Below, in pieces: positions 17,019-25,564 of a stretch of 47,690 bases of DNA. Made by a program: the position numbers and the translations under genes. Under the pieces are notes generated by a model. The model did no database searches, had not been told where the DNA came from, and saw nothing but the letters and a program-made list of their open reading frames with translations. Each line of letters begins with the position of its first letter. The stretch's first letter is position 1. The stretch is from Ignavibacteriales bacterium (GTDB taxonomy: Bacteria > Bacteroidota > Ignavibacteria > T3Sed10-11). The stretch spans positions 1 to 47,690 of the forward strand of contig PWXV01000310.1 in the NCBI GenBank assembly GCA_003568415.1. The letters run 5' to 3'.

Positions 17019-17885
17019 ATGAATCTCTCACAAAAGACGATTGGAGTTGTCGGACTGGGATTAATCGGCGGCTCTTTAGGTGCAGCGATAAAAAAGTACA
17101 TTCCCAAGACTACCGTTATCGGCTTTGATAATAATAATACGGAAGCAAATAAAGCGGCATCATATTCGCTGGTAGATGATGTCGAAATTACTTTTGAAAA
17201 ACTTGTTAATTCCGCTGATATATTAGTTTTAGCGACACCTCTTTTAAGTGCTTTAAAGTATATAAGATTACTTCATTCGTATAACCGTCAGATGATTGTA
17301 TCAGATGTGTGTAGTGTGAAGCGACCGCTCCTTCAAGCTGCAGAAACCCTATCGGGCAATATGACTTTTGTCGGCGGCCACCCTATGGCGGGTAGCCAGA
17401 AATCGGGTAATGACTATGCAGATCCCGATATGTTTCAAGGTGCAGCGTATGTTCTTTGTCCACCTCTTACGGGTAAAATTCCGACTGAACTTACTGATAT
17501 AATTACTGCGATAGGTGGTCAACCGGTTCTGACATCACCGGAAGAACACGACAAAGCAGTATCCCGGGTAAGTCATGCTCCTCAGCTGCTTGCTGTCTCG
17601 TTGCTGAATGAGTTGCAAAAAGGAGAGGACTCTGAAGAATTGTTATTAAAGCTTGCTGCCGGTGGATTCAAGGATGTTACCCGTATTGGAGAAAGTAGCT
17701 ATACCGTTTGGAAGGATATACTTGCTAATAATAAAGATAATATTATTTCTGATATTAGCAGGTTAATTATACGTCTCAATGATTACAAGGATGCTTTACA
17801 GACGGGGAAGTCGGAAACACTTGAGAAGGAGTTTGATAAGGCAAGATCTGTGCGGGAGAAGATTCTGCGCGATAAAGAATTATAA
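17019..17885 (+). CDS. tyrA: Prephenate dehydrogenase
   Basis: This protein of 288 residues oxidises and decarboxylates prephenate (or arogenate) in tyrosine synthesis. The Rossmann motif VVGLGLIGGSLG is at 10-21. VSDVCSVKRPLL, the catalytic-His segment GGHPMAGSQKSG and a C-terminal dimerisation domain with VSRVSHAPQLLAVSL follow. No chorismate mutase or ACT domain is attached. The ATG at 17019 is preferred because AGGA sits 8 bases ahead; a TTG lies one codon earlier. The gene is coupled to the DAHP synthase gene and ends at a hairpin shared with the convergent fmdB gene. Confidence 0.93.
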   Translation: MNLSQKTIGVVGLGLIGGSLGAAIKKYIPKTTVIGFDNNNTEANKAASYSLVDDVEITFEKLVNSADILVLATPLLSALKYIRLLHSYNRQMIVSDVCSVKRPLLQAAETLSGNMTFVGGHPMAGSQKSGNDYADPDMFQGAAYVLCPPLTGKIPTELTDIITAIGGQPVLTSPEEHDKAVSRVSHAPQLLAVSLLNELQKGEDSEELLLKLAAGGFKDVTRIGESSYTVWKDILANNKDNIISDISRLIIRLNDYKDALQTGKSETLEKEFDKARSVREKILRDKEL

Positions 17886-17920
17886 AGCGAAGTGAGGCAA
17901 GGGGCTACCTCTCTTCGCTT
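17885..17920. terminator. Hairpin between convergent tyrA and fmdB genes
   Basis: AAGCGAAGTGAGG pairs with CCTCTCTTCGCTT (one mismatch) around a 10-base loop, directly after the tyrA stop. The arrangement between convergent genes suggests a bidirectional terminator. T-runs are not pronounced. Confidence 0.6.
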
Positions 17921-17939
17921 GCGAGAACTATTTGCAGCT

Positions 17940-18260
17940 TTAATCTTTTTGTGTGGCTTCTTTTTTCGTGCCTGAGTCGGCTGATTTTGTAGTGGTATTT
18001 TTGGAATTCTCGGCTTGCGATGTAGTTTCTTTTTTATCAGAGATCGATTGTTTCTCTGCCTTCCCGTTTCCATTACCGTTTTTATAATCGGTAATATAAA
18101 AACCGCTGCCTTTAAATATTAAACCCGCTCCTGCTCCGATTAATCTTCGTAATGCGTCGGTGTTACATTGCGGACAGGTCTTCAAAGGATCAGCCTTTAT
18201 ACTCTGAAATTCTTCGAACTGATGCCCGCATTCCGAACATCGATATTCATATGTCGGCAT
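17940..18260 (-). CDS. FmdB-type zinc-ribbon protein, predicted HrcA-regulated
   Basis: This protein of 106 residues has its start chosen at the ATG 18260, preceded by TGGAG and giving the family start MPTYEYRCSECGHQFEEF. An in-frame ATG at 18290 lies inside the CIRCE element and would add ten residues. The zinc ribbon has Cys8, Cys11 and a CPQC pair (about 29-32). After about residue 60 the chain is a low-complexity Lys/Thr/Ser/Glu tail. This small regulatory-protein family has no firm biochemical role. It lies 74 bases after the aminotransferase gene but has its own promoter overlapping a CIRCE operator, which points to heat-shock control. Confidence 0.88.
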   Translation of the reverse strand: MPTYEYRCSECGHQFEEFQSIKADPLKTCPQCNTDALRRLIGAGAGLIFKGSGFYITDYKNGNGNGKAEKQSISDKKETTSQAENSKNTTTKSADSGTKKEATQKD

Positions 18261-18283
18261 TTCGTCTCCAGTTATTTGATGGT

Positions 18284-18310
18284 TTAGCACTCTTTCTTTT
18301 CAAGTGCTAA
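18284..18310 (-). promoter_or_regulatory. CIRCE element (HrcA operator) upstream of the fmdB-type gene
   Basis: TTAGCACTC (18284-18292), a 9-base spacer and AAGTGCTAA (18302-18310). The consensus is TTAGCACTC-N9-GAGTGCTAA, so 17 of 18 positions match. It lies between the promoter's -10 and the zinc-ribbon start codon, an ideal place for repression. HrcA is encoded at 24360-25406 in this window. No other CIRCE was seen here, including ahead of hrcA. Confidence 0.92.
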
Positions 18311-18338
18311 ATATAGTATATTCAAATTTTAAAATCAA
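18310..18338 (-). promoter_or_regulatory. Sigma70 promoter for the fmdB-type gene
   Basis: On the minus strand: TTGATT (18338-18333), exactly 17 bases, TATATT (18315-18310). The -35 overlaps the stop codon of the aminotransferase gene and the -10 abuts the CIRCE element by one base. Confidence 0.75.
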
Positions 18339-19540
18339 GATCTTAATTTATCGAAGCATTCCCCGATCCGTTCAATGCCTTTCCGGAGTTCTTCCATCGA
18401 TGAAGCATACGATAACCTGATATATTTCTCTGCACCAAATGCACCGCCGGGAACGGTTGCGACGTTACCTTCTACCAGCAGATACTCACAAAGGTCTACG
18501 TCGTTTCGTATGGCAAAGGTACCGTCTGAACTACCATAAAGCTCGTCGACACGCGGAAAAACGTAAAAAGCTCCTTTTGGTTTTGTGCAGGTTACTCGAT
18601 CTAACGCGTTCAACTCACCGACAATATAATCACGCCTTCGTTCGAATTCATCACGCATTCTCCGTACTTCGTCAAGAGGTGAGGTGAGTGCGTAGAGTGC
18701 AGCTTTTTGAGAGATGGAGCACGCATTTGAGGTAAGCTGGCCCTGAAATTTTGCGGCATTGCCAATAATATCTTTATGTGCCCCCATATAACCCAATCGC
18801 CAGCCAGTCATAGAAAATGCTTTCGACACACCATTCACGGTTACCGTCTGGTCACGAATAGCATCTATAGAGCCAATACTAAAATGTTTCGCATTCCCGT
18901 ATATGAGGTGTTCATATATTTCGTCACTTATTACATAAATACCGACATCGGCTATAACTTTTGCAATATCTTCAATTTCTTCCTGAGTATACACCATACC
19001 CGTCGGGTTTGAAGGTGAATTGAAAATAAACGCCTTTGTTTTCAATGAAAGGGCACTGCGAAGTTCTTTTGCTGAAACTTTAAACCCGGATTCGTCGGTG
19101 GTATTAATAACGATAGGCTTTGCATCGACGAGTTTGGCCATTTCAGGATAACTTACCCAGTAAGGAGCTGTTATTATAACTTCGTCTCCCGGATTGCATA
19201 TTGCCTGGAGTGCATTAAAAATTGAATGCTTTGCACCGGATGAGACAAGTATTTCCTGCGGTTCCCATTGCAGATCGTTTTCTTTTTTAAATTTATTCGA
19301 AATTGCTTCACGGAGATCATGAAACCCGTTGTTTGACGTATATTTCGTAAAGTTTCCTTCGATTGCCGAGATACCAGCCCGTTTGATATGTTCGGGTGTC
19401 GGGAAGTCCGGCTCACCGGCAGTTAAACTAATGACATCGATTCCTTCACGTTTCATTGCGGCAGCCCGTGCTGTGAGCGCGAGTGTTTGTGATTCAGCAA
19501 TGGCAGTTGTTTTTTGTGATAACGGGCGTCGTTGCTTCAT
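18335..19540 (-). CDS. Class I aminotransferase, aspartate aminotransferase-like
   Basis: This PLP enzyme of 401 residues (fold type I, subgroup I-beta/gamma) exchanges amino groups between aspartate, or an aromatic or prephenate-type substrate, and 2-oxoglutarate. Features are SLTAGEPDFPTPEHI, SSGAKHSIFNALQAICNPGD, APYWVSYPEM, NSPSNPTGMVY, DEIYEHLIYG, the Schiff-base Lys240 in GVSKAFSMTGWRLGY and a C-terminal Arg in RLSYASS. The ATG at 19540 is favoured by an AAAGG site; a GTG at 19555 overlaps the coaD stop. Because DAHP synthase and prephenate dehydrogenase lie nearby, a role in tyrosine or phenylalanine synthesis is possible, but specificity cannot be read. Confidence 0.93.
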   Translation of the reverse strand: MKQRRPLSQKTTAIAESQTLALTARAAAMKREGIDVISLTAGEPDFPTPEHIKRAGISAIEGNFTKYTSNNGFHDLREAISNKFKKENDLQWEPQEILVSSGAKHSIFNALQAICNPGDEVIITAPYWVSYPEMAKLVDAKPIVINTTDESGFKVSAKELRSALSLKTKAFIFNSPSNPTGMVYTQEEIEDIAKVIADVGIYVISDEIYEHLIYGNAKHFSIGSIDAIRDQTVTVNGVSKAFSMTGWRLGYMGAHKDIIGNAAKFQGQLTSNACSISQKAALYALTSPLDEVRRMRDEFERRRDYIVGELNALDRVTCTKPKGAFYVFPRVDELYGSSDGTFAIRNDVDLCEYLLVEGNVATVPGGAFGAEKYIRLSYASSMEELRKGIERIGECFDKLRS

Positions 19541-19551
19541 AGAGATCCCTT

Positions 19552-20031
19552 TCACTGAGAATATTTTTCATGTAAATACTTTTTAATGTTAGGCGGAACA
19601 AACGGGGTGCAATCCCCGCCGAGTTGTGCGATTTCACGTACAATGGATGAACTTAAATATGTATAGCGTTCATCGGGCATAAGAAACACAGTCGTAATAT
19701 GTTCGGCCAACTTTCTGTTCATCAATCCCATTTGAAATTCAAATTCAAAATCGGATATCATTCTTACACCGCGAATAATTATCGTAGCATTTTGTCTTTT
19801 GGTATACTCCACAAGTAATCCCTCAAAGCTGTCAACTCGCGCATTTGGCAGATCTGAGATAGACTCGCGAATCATTTCGACTCGTTCTGAAATCGAGAAC
19901 AGCGGCTGTTTGCTGCTGTTTTTTGCAACAGTAATAATCACCTCGTCAAAAATATTTGCTGCTCGCTGTACTATGTCAAGGTGTCCGTTGGTAAAGGGAT
20001 CAAATGTTCCGGGATATATAGCACGTTTCAT
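19552..20031 (-). CDS. coaD: Phosphopantetheine adenylyltransferase
   Basis: This nucleotidyltransferase of 159 residues catalyses the penultimate step of coenzyme A synthesis (4'-phosphopantetheine plus ATP to dephospho-CoA). It has the motif YPGTFDPFTNGH (TxGH, His17), RVDSFEGLLVEY, RGVRMISDFEFEFQMGLMNR and the ATP-binding YTYLSSSIVREIAQLGGD. Length is standard. It follows rsmD by 27 bases, a classic rsmD-coaD pairing found in many bacteria. Confidence 0.97.
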   Translation of the reverse strand: MKRAIYPGTFDPFTNGHLDIVQRAANIFDEVIITVAKNSSKQPLFSISERVEMIRESISDLPNARVDSFEGLLVEYTKRQNATIIIRGVRMISDFEFEFQMGLMNRKLAEHITTVFLMPDERYTYLSSSIVREIAQLGGDCTPFVPPNIKKYLHEKYSQ

Positions 20032-20058
20032 AATGTAACCTGATTGTTCGTAGTTGTT

Positions 20059-20604
20059 CTAAAGTAGTTCGAAGAAAGACACAATAGAATTACCGAATGT
20101 TTTTTGCCGGATAATTGAATACGATGCATATTCTGGAAAAACAGTTTGTTTGTTATGTTCGATTAATAGAATACTGCCATCTTTCTTTATAGTTGAGTTT
20201 GCAATTTTAGCAGGTAATTTTTCCAAATGCTCGATTGCATATGGAGGATCTGCAAATATCAAGCCCGCATCGGAGGGTGGATTCTTAAGAAATCGATCCA
20301 CCGTACCATGAATTATTTCGCACCTATTGTCGCATCCTAATGCGTCGGATGTTTTTTTCATCGTGTTTACGGCTTCTTTCGATGCATCGACAAAAATTAC
20401 GTATTGAGCTCCTCGACTTAAGCACTCGAACCCGAGACTTCCGGTACCGGCATAGAGATCAATTACCGTCGTATCAGAAAAATTTATATATTGCGGCAGT
20501 ATTGCAAAAATAGTTTCGCGGACACGGTCGGTTGCCGGGCGCACATCTTTTAATTTCCCGGAGTAAATTTTCCTGCCGCGATACTCACCACCCGTTATCC
20601 GCAT
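20059..20604 (-). CDS. rsmD: 16S rRNA (guanine(966)-N(2))-methyltransferase
   Basis: This SAM-dependent methyltransferase of 181 residues acts on G966 of 16S rRNA in the 30S subunit. It has the start MRITGGEYRGRKI with the PATDRVRETIFAIL segment of the family, the SAM motif DLYAGTGSLGFECLSRGA and the catalytic DPPY motif (Asp119-Tyr122). It lies 5 bases after the PilM-like gene and before coaD. Confidence 0.96.
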   Translation of the reverse strand: MRITGGEYRGRKIYSGKLKDVRPATDRVRETIFAILPQYINFSDTTVIDLYAGTGSLGFECLSRGAQYVIFVDASKEAVNTMKKTSDALGCDNRCEIIHGTVDRFLKNPPSDAGLIFADPPYAIEHLEKLPAKIANSTIKKDGSILLIEHNKQTVFPEYASYSIIRQKTFGNSIVSFFELL

Positions 20605-20609
20605 AGATT

Positions 20610-21533
20610 CTATTCTTGACCCTTTAATACCACCGAAACGGCCGGGGCAAATGCTTCTTGTGTTTGTAACGACTCGGGGAAGTTCCGTTTCGCTTTTCTC
20701 TTAAGGGTGAGTTTATCAAACGGTTTGAGGTTATCAAACTTCCAACCGCTGCTTTGTTCAGTTCTATCAATTATAGTTTCATCAAGTGGATGATAAAATA
20801 TACGTTGTTCGATATTACGTTGCGGACCACTTGCCGATGCGAGGAACATACTGAGTCTTTTTTCCGGAGGATGTTCCTCATCGATGATATACTCCCGATA
20901 CCGGACCATACGATGATTCCAGAGCAAACTGCAATAGAGAATATCATTCCGCCGGTAACATACCGCATTTAAGCGTTCCCGCTTCGTGCTACCCGCTGAG
21001 AACTTTAAAAGGTTATCGATCGCAAACTGATCAATATTTATTGATAGCAATTGTTTGTTTGCCAAACGTATACCTCGTTGTAAAAGATGGATATACGATC
21101 GTAATACTGCCGTATAAATGAATTTGGGAGATTTATCTTTTGTCGGGTTAAATCCCGGATTATATGTATCGAACAAAAATTCCTTGCTCGGTATATCGGG
21201 GAAGTACTGAGATAATTCCCATTCGATAATTTTCTTCACGTTAACAGGTGAAAAATTTCCATCGAAAGGCACGGTATGAATAAACGCATTCCGGGAATCA
21301 ATTGCCACAGCTATTTCATCGCTTGAAAAACCTTTTTGGGATAGTAATGTCTGTAAGGATGTAGAAAAATTTTCCAGATATTCGTTTGCTTCATCACTGG
21401 TAAGCGGGCGCAGTCGATCCGGTACAGGAAGTTGTACCGGATTTTCTGCAATTGCTGTAACAATGTAACCGTACCTTTTCCGAATTATATCAACTGCGCG
21501 CAAGATATCGTGTTGGACATATAATCCTATCAT
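20610..21533 (-). CDS. PilM-like actin-fold protein (type IV pilus assembly related)
   Basis: This protein of 307 residues has a pattern resembling PilM/FtsA-like ATPases: an N-terminal IGLYVQHDILRAVDI strand, SSDEIAVAIDSRNAFIHTVPFD, the KKIIEWELSQYFPDIPSKEFLFDTY segment typical of PilM (E-x-x-x-x-P), and INIDQFAIDNLL. Nucleotide-binding loops are weakly conserved, so it may be degenerate or bind ATP poorly. It follows a pilin-like membrane protein and ComEA on the same strand. The assignment is by motif pattern and context; no pilN, pilO or pilQ is here. Confidence 0.65.
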   Translation of the reverse strand: MIGLYVQHDILRAVDIIRKRYGYIVTAIAENPVQLPVPDRLRPLTSDEANEYLENFSTSLQTLLSQKGFSSDEIAVAIDSRNAFIHTVPFDGNFSPVNVKKIIEWELSQYFPDIPSKEFLFDTYNPGFNPTKDKSPKFIYTAVLRSYIHLLQRGIRLANKQLLSINIDQFAIDNLLKFSAGSTKRERLNAVCYRRNDILYCSLLWNHRMVRYREYIIDEEHPPEKRLSMFLASASGPQRNIEQRIFYHPLDETIIDRTEQSSGWKFDNLKPFDKLTLKRKAKRNFPESLQTQEAFAPAVSVVLKGQE

Positions 21534-21554
21534 ACCGTGTTCCGTTCGGGGAAA

Positions 21555-22016
21555 TTATTCCCAGCTTGCACGGTGCAGCTGAGACACATCATCGAGATCG
21601 CTTACAAAACCGAATTCATCGGGACAACGGATAACGTACCGGTGTGTTGAAGATGTGTCATCGACCTGAATTTCGTATTCTGTGTGACTTGCCGGAGAAT
21701 ATTTCAGTGATTCCGGGATAAAAACTCCTGCGGAAAGGGGTTTAAAAATACTGTCTCTTTTAGCGACCACAAGACTATCTGTTTGAATCCAGCGAATGAG
21801 ACTATCCAAATCGCTTTGATACGTTTGATATTCAGCATAATAAGCCATCTGTGCGTTACGAATGTTTGCCATTCGTAATCGCGATTCTGTCCTGTTTTGT
21901 TCTTCTGTTCTGATAATCTCAAAAGGTTCCCATATCGTATACACTAAAACGCCTATCAACAATACAATAACAATTTTTAAAACAAGTGATCCCCGTGGTT
22001 TCGGTTGACCTATCAT
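21555..22016 (-). CDS. Pseudopilin-like membrane protein of unknown function
   Basis: This protein of 153 residues has a single N-terminal hydrophobic helix (about 10-29) and a soluble C-terminal domain. The segment after the helix, with MANIRNAQMAYYAEYQTYQSDLDSLIRWI, has the look of pseudopilins and DUF-type prepilins (aligned helix followed by a YxxDLxxL-like turn). A canonical prepilin peptidase motif (G-F-x-x-x-E) is missing, so it is pilin-like but probably not processed. It lies between ComEA and the PilM-like gene, suggesting an envelope or pilus-related unit. No firm family assignment can be given. Confidence 0.6.
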   Translation of the reverse strand: MIGQPKPRGSLVLKIVIVLLIGVLVYTIWEPFEIIRTEEQNRTESRLRMANIRNAQMAYYAEYQTYQSDLDSLIRWIQTDSLVVAKRDSIFKPLSAGVFIPESLKYSPASHTEYEIQVDDTSSTHRYVIRCPDEFGFVSDLDDVSQLHRASWE

Positions 22017-22047
22017 GAATATTCCTCCTGGTCTCTAATGAATTAAG

Positions 22048-22488
22048 TTAGAATGTAATATATGGTTTTATTTGTTCAAGCCGTCGTTCTCCAATACCGC
22101 TTATATTCAGCAACTCAGCCGGTTCGGTGAATTCCCCGTGATCTTCTCTGTAAAGTATAATCCGCTCTGCATACACATCTCCTATTCCCGGAAGTAATGT
22201 GAGCTCTTCTTTTGTGGCAGTATTAACATTTATACTGTTTGGCGCGAGCAATGTCAACGGTGGTGATTCATCATCTTCCCGGTCCGGAATTTGTTCCGAA
22301 CGATCCAAAAATACGGTATCCTGTTGACGGTATTGCTCCGAATGATCCACAATGTCCAGGTCTGCACGAAATCCCTGGTATGCTGCAATTCCAACACCAA
22401 CCATAAAACCGATTGCCAGCAATATGAGGACCCGTTTTTCGTTATCAGTAAACGAAAAGAGTCGTGTGAAGTACCTGGTGAATTTCAT
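22048..22488 (-). CDS. comEA: ComEA-like helix-hairpin-helix membrane protein
   Basis: This protein of 146 residues has one transmembrane helix (about 18-37), an acidic linker, and a C-terminal tandem helix-hairpin-helix domain (about 84-146: INVNTATKEELTLLPGIGDVYAERII and LLNISGIGERRLEQIKPYI). This is the ComEA arrangement of a membrane-tethered periplasmic DNA-binding protein used in transformation. It starts 2 bases after dnaJ. The following two genes are pilus-like, so competence is a reasonable inference, but ComEC and the secretin are not seen here. Confidence 0.85.
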   Translation of the reverse strand: MKFTRYFTRLFSFTDNEKRVLILLAIGFMVGVGIAAYQGFRADLDIVDHSEQYRQQDTVFLDRSEQIPDREDDESPPLTLLAPNSINVNTATKEELTLLPGIGDVYAERIILYREDHGEFTEPAELLNISGIGERRLEQIKPYITF

Positions 22489-22490
22489 AT

Positions 22491-23663
22491 TTAGTTAAAT
22501 ACGTCTTTGATTTTATCAAAGAAGCTTCTGTTTTCAGTTTGGTCTTTTTCTTTCGGGTGAATATTCTGGTGTTTCTCTAACTCTTTAATCAATTCTTTTT
22601 CCTGTGCATTGACTTTCTTCGGTACCCAGACATTTATTCTGACAAGTTGATCTCCGGCTCCGCCACCGTTAAGATGTTGAATTCCTTTGCCGCGCATCCG
22701 TAGAATTCTTCCGGATTGTGTGCCGGGGTCCACCTTTAAACGAACCCGTCCGTTCAATGTCGGTACTTCTACATCGCCCCCCATCACTGCAGTGGGGTAG
22801 CTGACCAGCAGATCATAAATTATATCATCACCTTTTCGAATGAATTTCTCATGTTCTTCTTCTTCGATGACAACGATGAGATCGCCGGCCGGACCGCCAC
22901 GCCGTCCTGCGTTACCTTGACTCCGTAGCGAGATGTATTGACCTTCGGATACGCCAGCCGGTACTGAAACCTCGACAGTTTCTTCTTTTTGTTTTCTTCC
23001 TTCGCCGTCACACGTTTTACAGGGAGAGGAAAGTATTTTGCCGCTTCCTCCACAATTAGAACAAGGTGTTATGTTTACAAATTGTCCGAATACCGAACGC
23101 GATACTTGTCGTATCTCGCCGCTCCCGTTACAATATTCACATCTTCTGAAGCCGTCACTGTTGCTTGCACCTGAACCGCTACAAGTTGAACAGGTAACAT
23201 ATTTTTTGAGCTTCAGTTTTTTCTTAACGCCGTTGGCTATCTCTTCGAGTGAAAGTTTCAGTCTAATTTTCAGGTCGCTCCCCTGACTGCCCGGATGTCT
23301 GTGAGCTCTGCCGCTGCGACCGCCGCGGGCTCCACCGAACACTTCTTCAAAAATACTACCCCCAAATCCACCGCCGAATATATCCCCGAAAGCGCTGAAG
23401 ATATCATCTACATCCCGGAATCCACCGAAGTCAGATGAACGCATACCCTCATGTCCGAAACGATCATACCGTTGCCGTTTTTCAGGATCCCGTAATACTT
23501 CATATGCTTCGGCACACTCCTTGAATTTTTTTTCTGCCTCGGGATTGTCAGGGTTTTTGTCCGGGTGATGTTTTACTGCAAGTTTTCTGTATGCCTTTTT
23601 AATTTCTTCCTGTGAAGCATTCCGGGAGACTCCAAGTACTTCGTAAAAATCCCGTTTTTGCAT
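22491..23663 (-). CDS. dnaJ: Chaperone protein DnaJ
   Basis: This co-chaperone of 390 residues stimulates the DnaK ATPase. It has an N-terminal J domain with HPD at 33-35, a Gly/Phe-rich linker ([22 protein letters not shown]) and four zinc motifs ([32 protein letters not shown]), followed by the two C-terminal beta domains ([27 protein letters not shown]). It is a complete type I DnaJ of normal length. The ATG overlaps the grpE stop by one base. dnaK itself is not in the window. Confidence 0.98.
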   Translation of the reverse strand: MQKRDFYEVLGVSRNASQEEIKKAYRKLAVKHHPDKNPDNPEAEKKFKECAEAYEVLRDPEKRQRYDRFGHEGMRSSDFGGFRDVDDIFSAFGDIFGGGFGGSIFEEVFGGARGGRSGRAHRHPGSQGSDLKIRLKLSLEEIANGVKKKLKLKKYVTCSTCSGSGASNSDGFRRCEYCNGSGEIRQVSRSVFGQFVNITPCSNCGGSGKILSSPCKTCDGEGRKQKEETVEVSVPAGVSEGQYISLRSQGNAGRRGGPAGDLIVVIEEEEHEKFIRKGDDIIYDLLVSYPTAVMGGDVEVPTLNGRVRLKVDPGTQSGRILRMRGKGIQHLNGGGAGDQLVRINVWVPKKVNAQEKELIKELEKHQNIHPKEKDQTENRSFFDKIKDVFN

Positions 23664-24325
23664 TATTCGTTCCCCTTATTCTTCAATTCTTCCGGTGCTT
23701 CCTCATTATTGTGTGTATCATTGTCATCCGGTTCTTTTGCTACGACCACTTTTGCATGGCGGATAACTTTATCTTTATACATATATCCTTTTTCGACTTC
23801 TTCTACAACAGTATTCGGTTCAATATCTGACTTTGGCGTTTGCATTAATGCATCGTGTAAATCGACATCGAATGGTTTACCTTGCGATTCAATTGCGCTG
23901 ACACCTTTCGATTCGAGTAATTTTAATAACTTATGATAAATCATTTCAATGCCTTTGTAAAACGGACCGAATTCACGTCGATCTTTACTTACATGCAACG
24001 ATCGTTCAAAATCATCGATAACAGGGAGGAGGTCGGTTATCAGCTGCTCGTTTGCATACTTTGTGAGTGAGGAAAACTCCTGTTCGGTTCGCCGTTTATA
24101 GTTTTCAAACTCTGCAGCTTTCCGCAGATATTTATCCTTTAAATCATCACGCTCTTTTTCGAGCTGCTCTATTTTTGCGTGTAATTCTTCAATGGCCGTC
24201 TGGTCATGATTCTGCTCATCTGATTTTGTATCACGTGTTGTATTTTCTTTACCCACGTTCTGATCACGGGTAGTATCCTGCATTTCTCTTTCGTTTAATC
24301 CTTTTTCTTGTTTCTTGTCACCCAT
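23663..24325 (-). CDS. grpE: Nucleotide exchange factor GrpE
   Basis: This protein of 220 residues releases ADP from DnaK. After an acidic, poorly ordered N-terminal 45 residues comes a long coiled coil (about 45-115: [33 protein letters not shown]), then [12 protein letters not shown], the family signature, and a C-terminal beta domain ([25 protein letters not shown]). It lies between hrcA and dnaJ in the conserved heat-shock order. Confidence 0.97.
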   Translation of the reverse strand: MGDKKQEKGLNEREMQDTTRDQNVGKENTTRDTKSDEQNHDQTAIEELHAKIEQLEKERDDLKDKYLRKAAEFENYKRRTEQEFSSLTKYANEQLITDLLPVIDDFERSLHVSKDRREFGPFYKGIEMIYHKLLKLLESKGVSAIESQGKPFDVDLHDALMQTPKSDIEPNTVVEEVEKGYMYKDKVIRHAKVVVAKEPDDNDTHNNEEAPEELKNKGNE

Positions 24326-24359
24326 ATCTATGTTACTCCACCTCCAAAATGTTGCAAAA

Positions 24360-25406
24360 TTAATCTGATGTATTTTTCGTAATACTTTTTGCTATATGAT
24401 CAACCAGCGGTATTATACGTGAGTAATTCATTCGTTTCGGACCAATGACACTTACGGTTCCGAAAATATCACCCATTAGGTACCGTGTGGTGATCACACT
24501 ATAATTCTTTAAACGTTTTTCACGATTCTCTTTACCAATTGATATGGTTAAGTCAGATCCTTTTTCTCCCTGACTTTCGAGTACGTGAATAATAATTTCC
24601 TTATCATCAATTAATTCGATAACGCTTCGAATATTATCGGGAGAATTGAATTCGGGATTTTTCAGTATATCCCGGGTTCCGCTGATATACAACCGCTCCC
24701 GGTCTTTAGCGTCATTAAATAATTCATCTACCGAATCAACAAACAATCTGATCAAACCGGTTTCTTCGTTCCTGACATCCTTTACACGTTCAGAGAATGT
24801 CTCGCGTATTTGCTTTAAAGTTAATCCGTGCAGCCGTTCGTTCAATACCTGTGTGATGGCATCAAGCTTATCTCGTTTGATTTCTGAGAGTACTTCCATA
24901 ACCAGTGTTTTAATGATGCCGGATTGCACGGTTATAATTACCATTATCCTATTACTTGAGAGCGATACTATTTCCAGGCGGTCCAGTTTCCCCGATGCAA
25001 GCTGGGGATTTGTGACAATACTGAGCTGACTGGAGATAGTACCGAGCAGATCGGATGCTTGAGAAAGCATTTCTTCACGGTCTTCAACTTTCTCCAGTTT
25101 TTTCTTGATCGCCTCAAGCTCTTTTTTTGACAAATTCTCGATATCCATCAGCATATCAACATAGACCCGGTATCCCTTATCTGTAGGGACCCTGCCTGCC
25201 GAGGTGTGCGGGTGGTTGAGGTAGCCACGCTCCTCGAGATCAGCCATCAGATTCCGTATTGTCGCGGGTGAAAGATTCAACCCGCTGTGTTTGGCTAAAT
25301 ACCGGGATCCTACCGGATTTGCCGTAAGGATAAAATTTTGAACAACATGGCGCAGAACCGCCCGATCCCGTTCGCTCAACTCGTCTTTTAAGCTCTGTGC
25401 ACGCAT
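24360..25406 (-). CDS. hrcA: Heat-inducible transcription repressor HrcA
   Basis: This protein of 348 residues has its start chosen at the ATG 25406 (a TTG at 25421 would add five residues). The N-terminal winged helix (about 5-75: ERDRAVLRHVVQNFILTANPVGSRYLAKHSGLNLSPATIRNLMADLEERGYL, HPHTSAGRVPTDKGYRVYVD) binds CIRCE. A GAF-like domain and the C-terminal dimerisation region with SVIGPKRMNYSRIIPLVDHIA follow. The family represses groE and dnaK operons and is itself stabilised by GroEL. A CIRCE site lies in this window at 18284-18310, in front of an fmdB-type gene, while none is seen at its own promoter. Confidence 0.97.
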   Translation of the reverse strand: MRAQSLKDELSERDRAVLRHVVQNFILTANPVGSRYLAKHSGLNLSPATIRNLMADLEERGYLNHPHTSAGRVPTDKGYRVYVDMLMDIENLSKKELEAIKKKLEKVEDREEMLSQASDLLGTISSQLSIVTNPQLASGKLDRLEIVSLSSNRIMVIITVQSGIIKTLVMEVLSEIKRDKLDAITQVLNERLHGLTLKQIRETFSERVKDVRNEETGLIRLFVDSVDELFNDAKDRERLYISGTRDILKNPEFNSPDNIRSVIELIDDKEIIIHVLESQGEKGSDLTISIGKENREKRLKNYSVITTRYLMGDIFGTVSVIGPKRMNYSRIIPLVDHIAKSITKNTSD

Positions 25407-25456
25407 TGTTATTAAAGTCAAAGTTAGTGAAAATACGAAATATCAATAATCTAGAA

Positions 25457-25485
25457 AAAATAAAGAATATAATCCTGATTGTCAA
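25457..25485 (-). promoter_or_regulatory. Sigma70 promoter for the hrcA-grpE-dnaJ operon
   Basis: On the minus strand: perfect -35 TTGACA (25485-25480), 17 bases, TATTTT (25462-25457). No CIRCE repeat lies between it and the hrcA start, so HrcA autoregulation at this site is not supported by the sequence. Confidence 0.65.
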
Positions 25486-25501
25486 TCAATATTTAAAACA
25501 T

Positions 25502-25529
25502 TTATCATTTCTAAATAATTTCTTATATT
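25502..25529 (+). promoter_or_regulatory. Candidate promoter for the EamA-to-thioesterase gene run
   Basis: TTATCA (25502-25507), 16 bases, TATATT (25524-25529), 36 bases ahead of the predicted TTG start. The -35 match is weak. Confidence 0.35.
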
Positions 25530-25564
25530 AACCATTTACAATTTTTGCGGATAAACGAAAAGTA

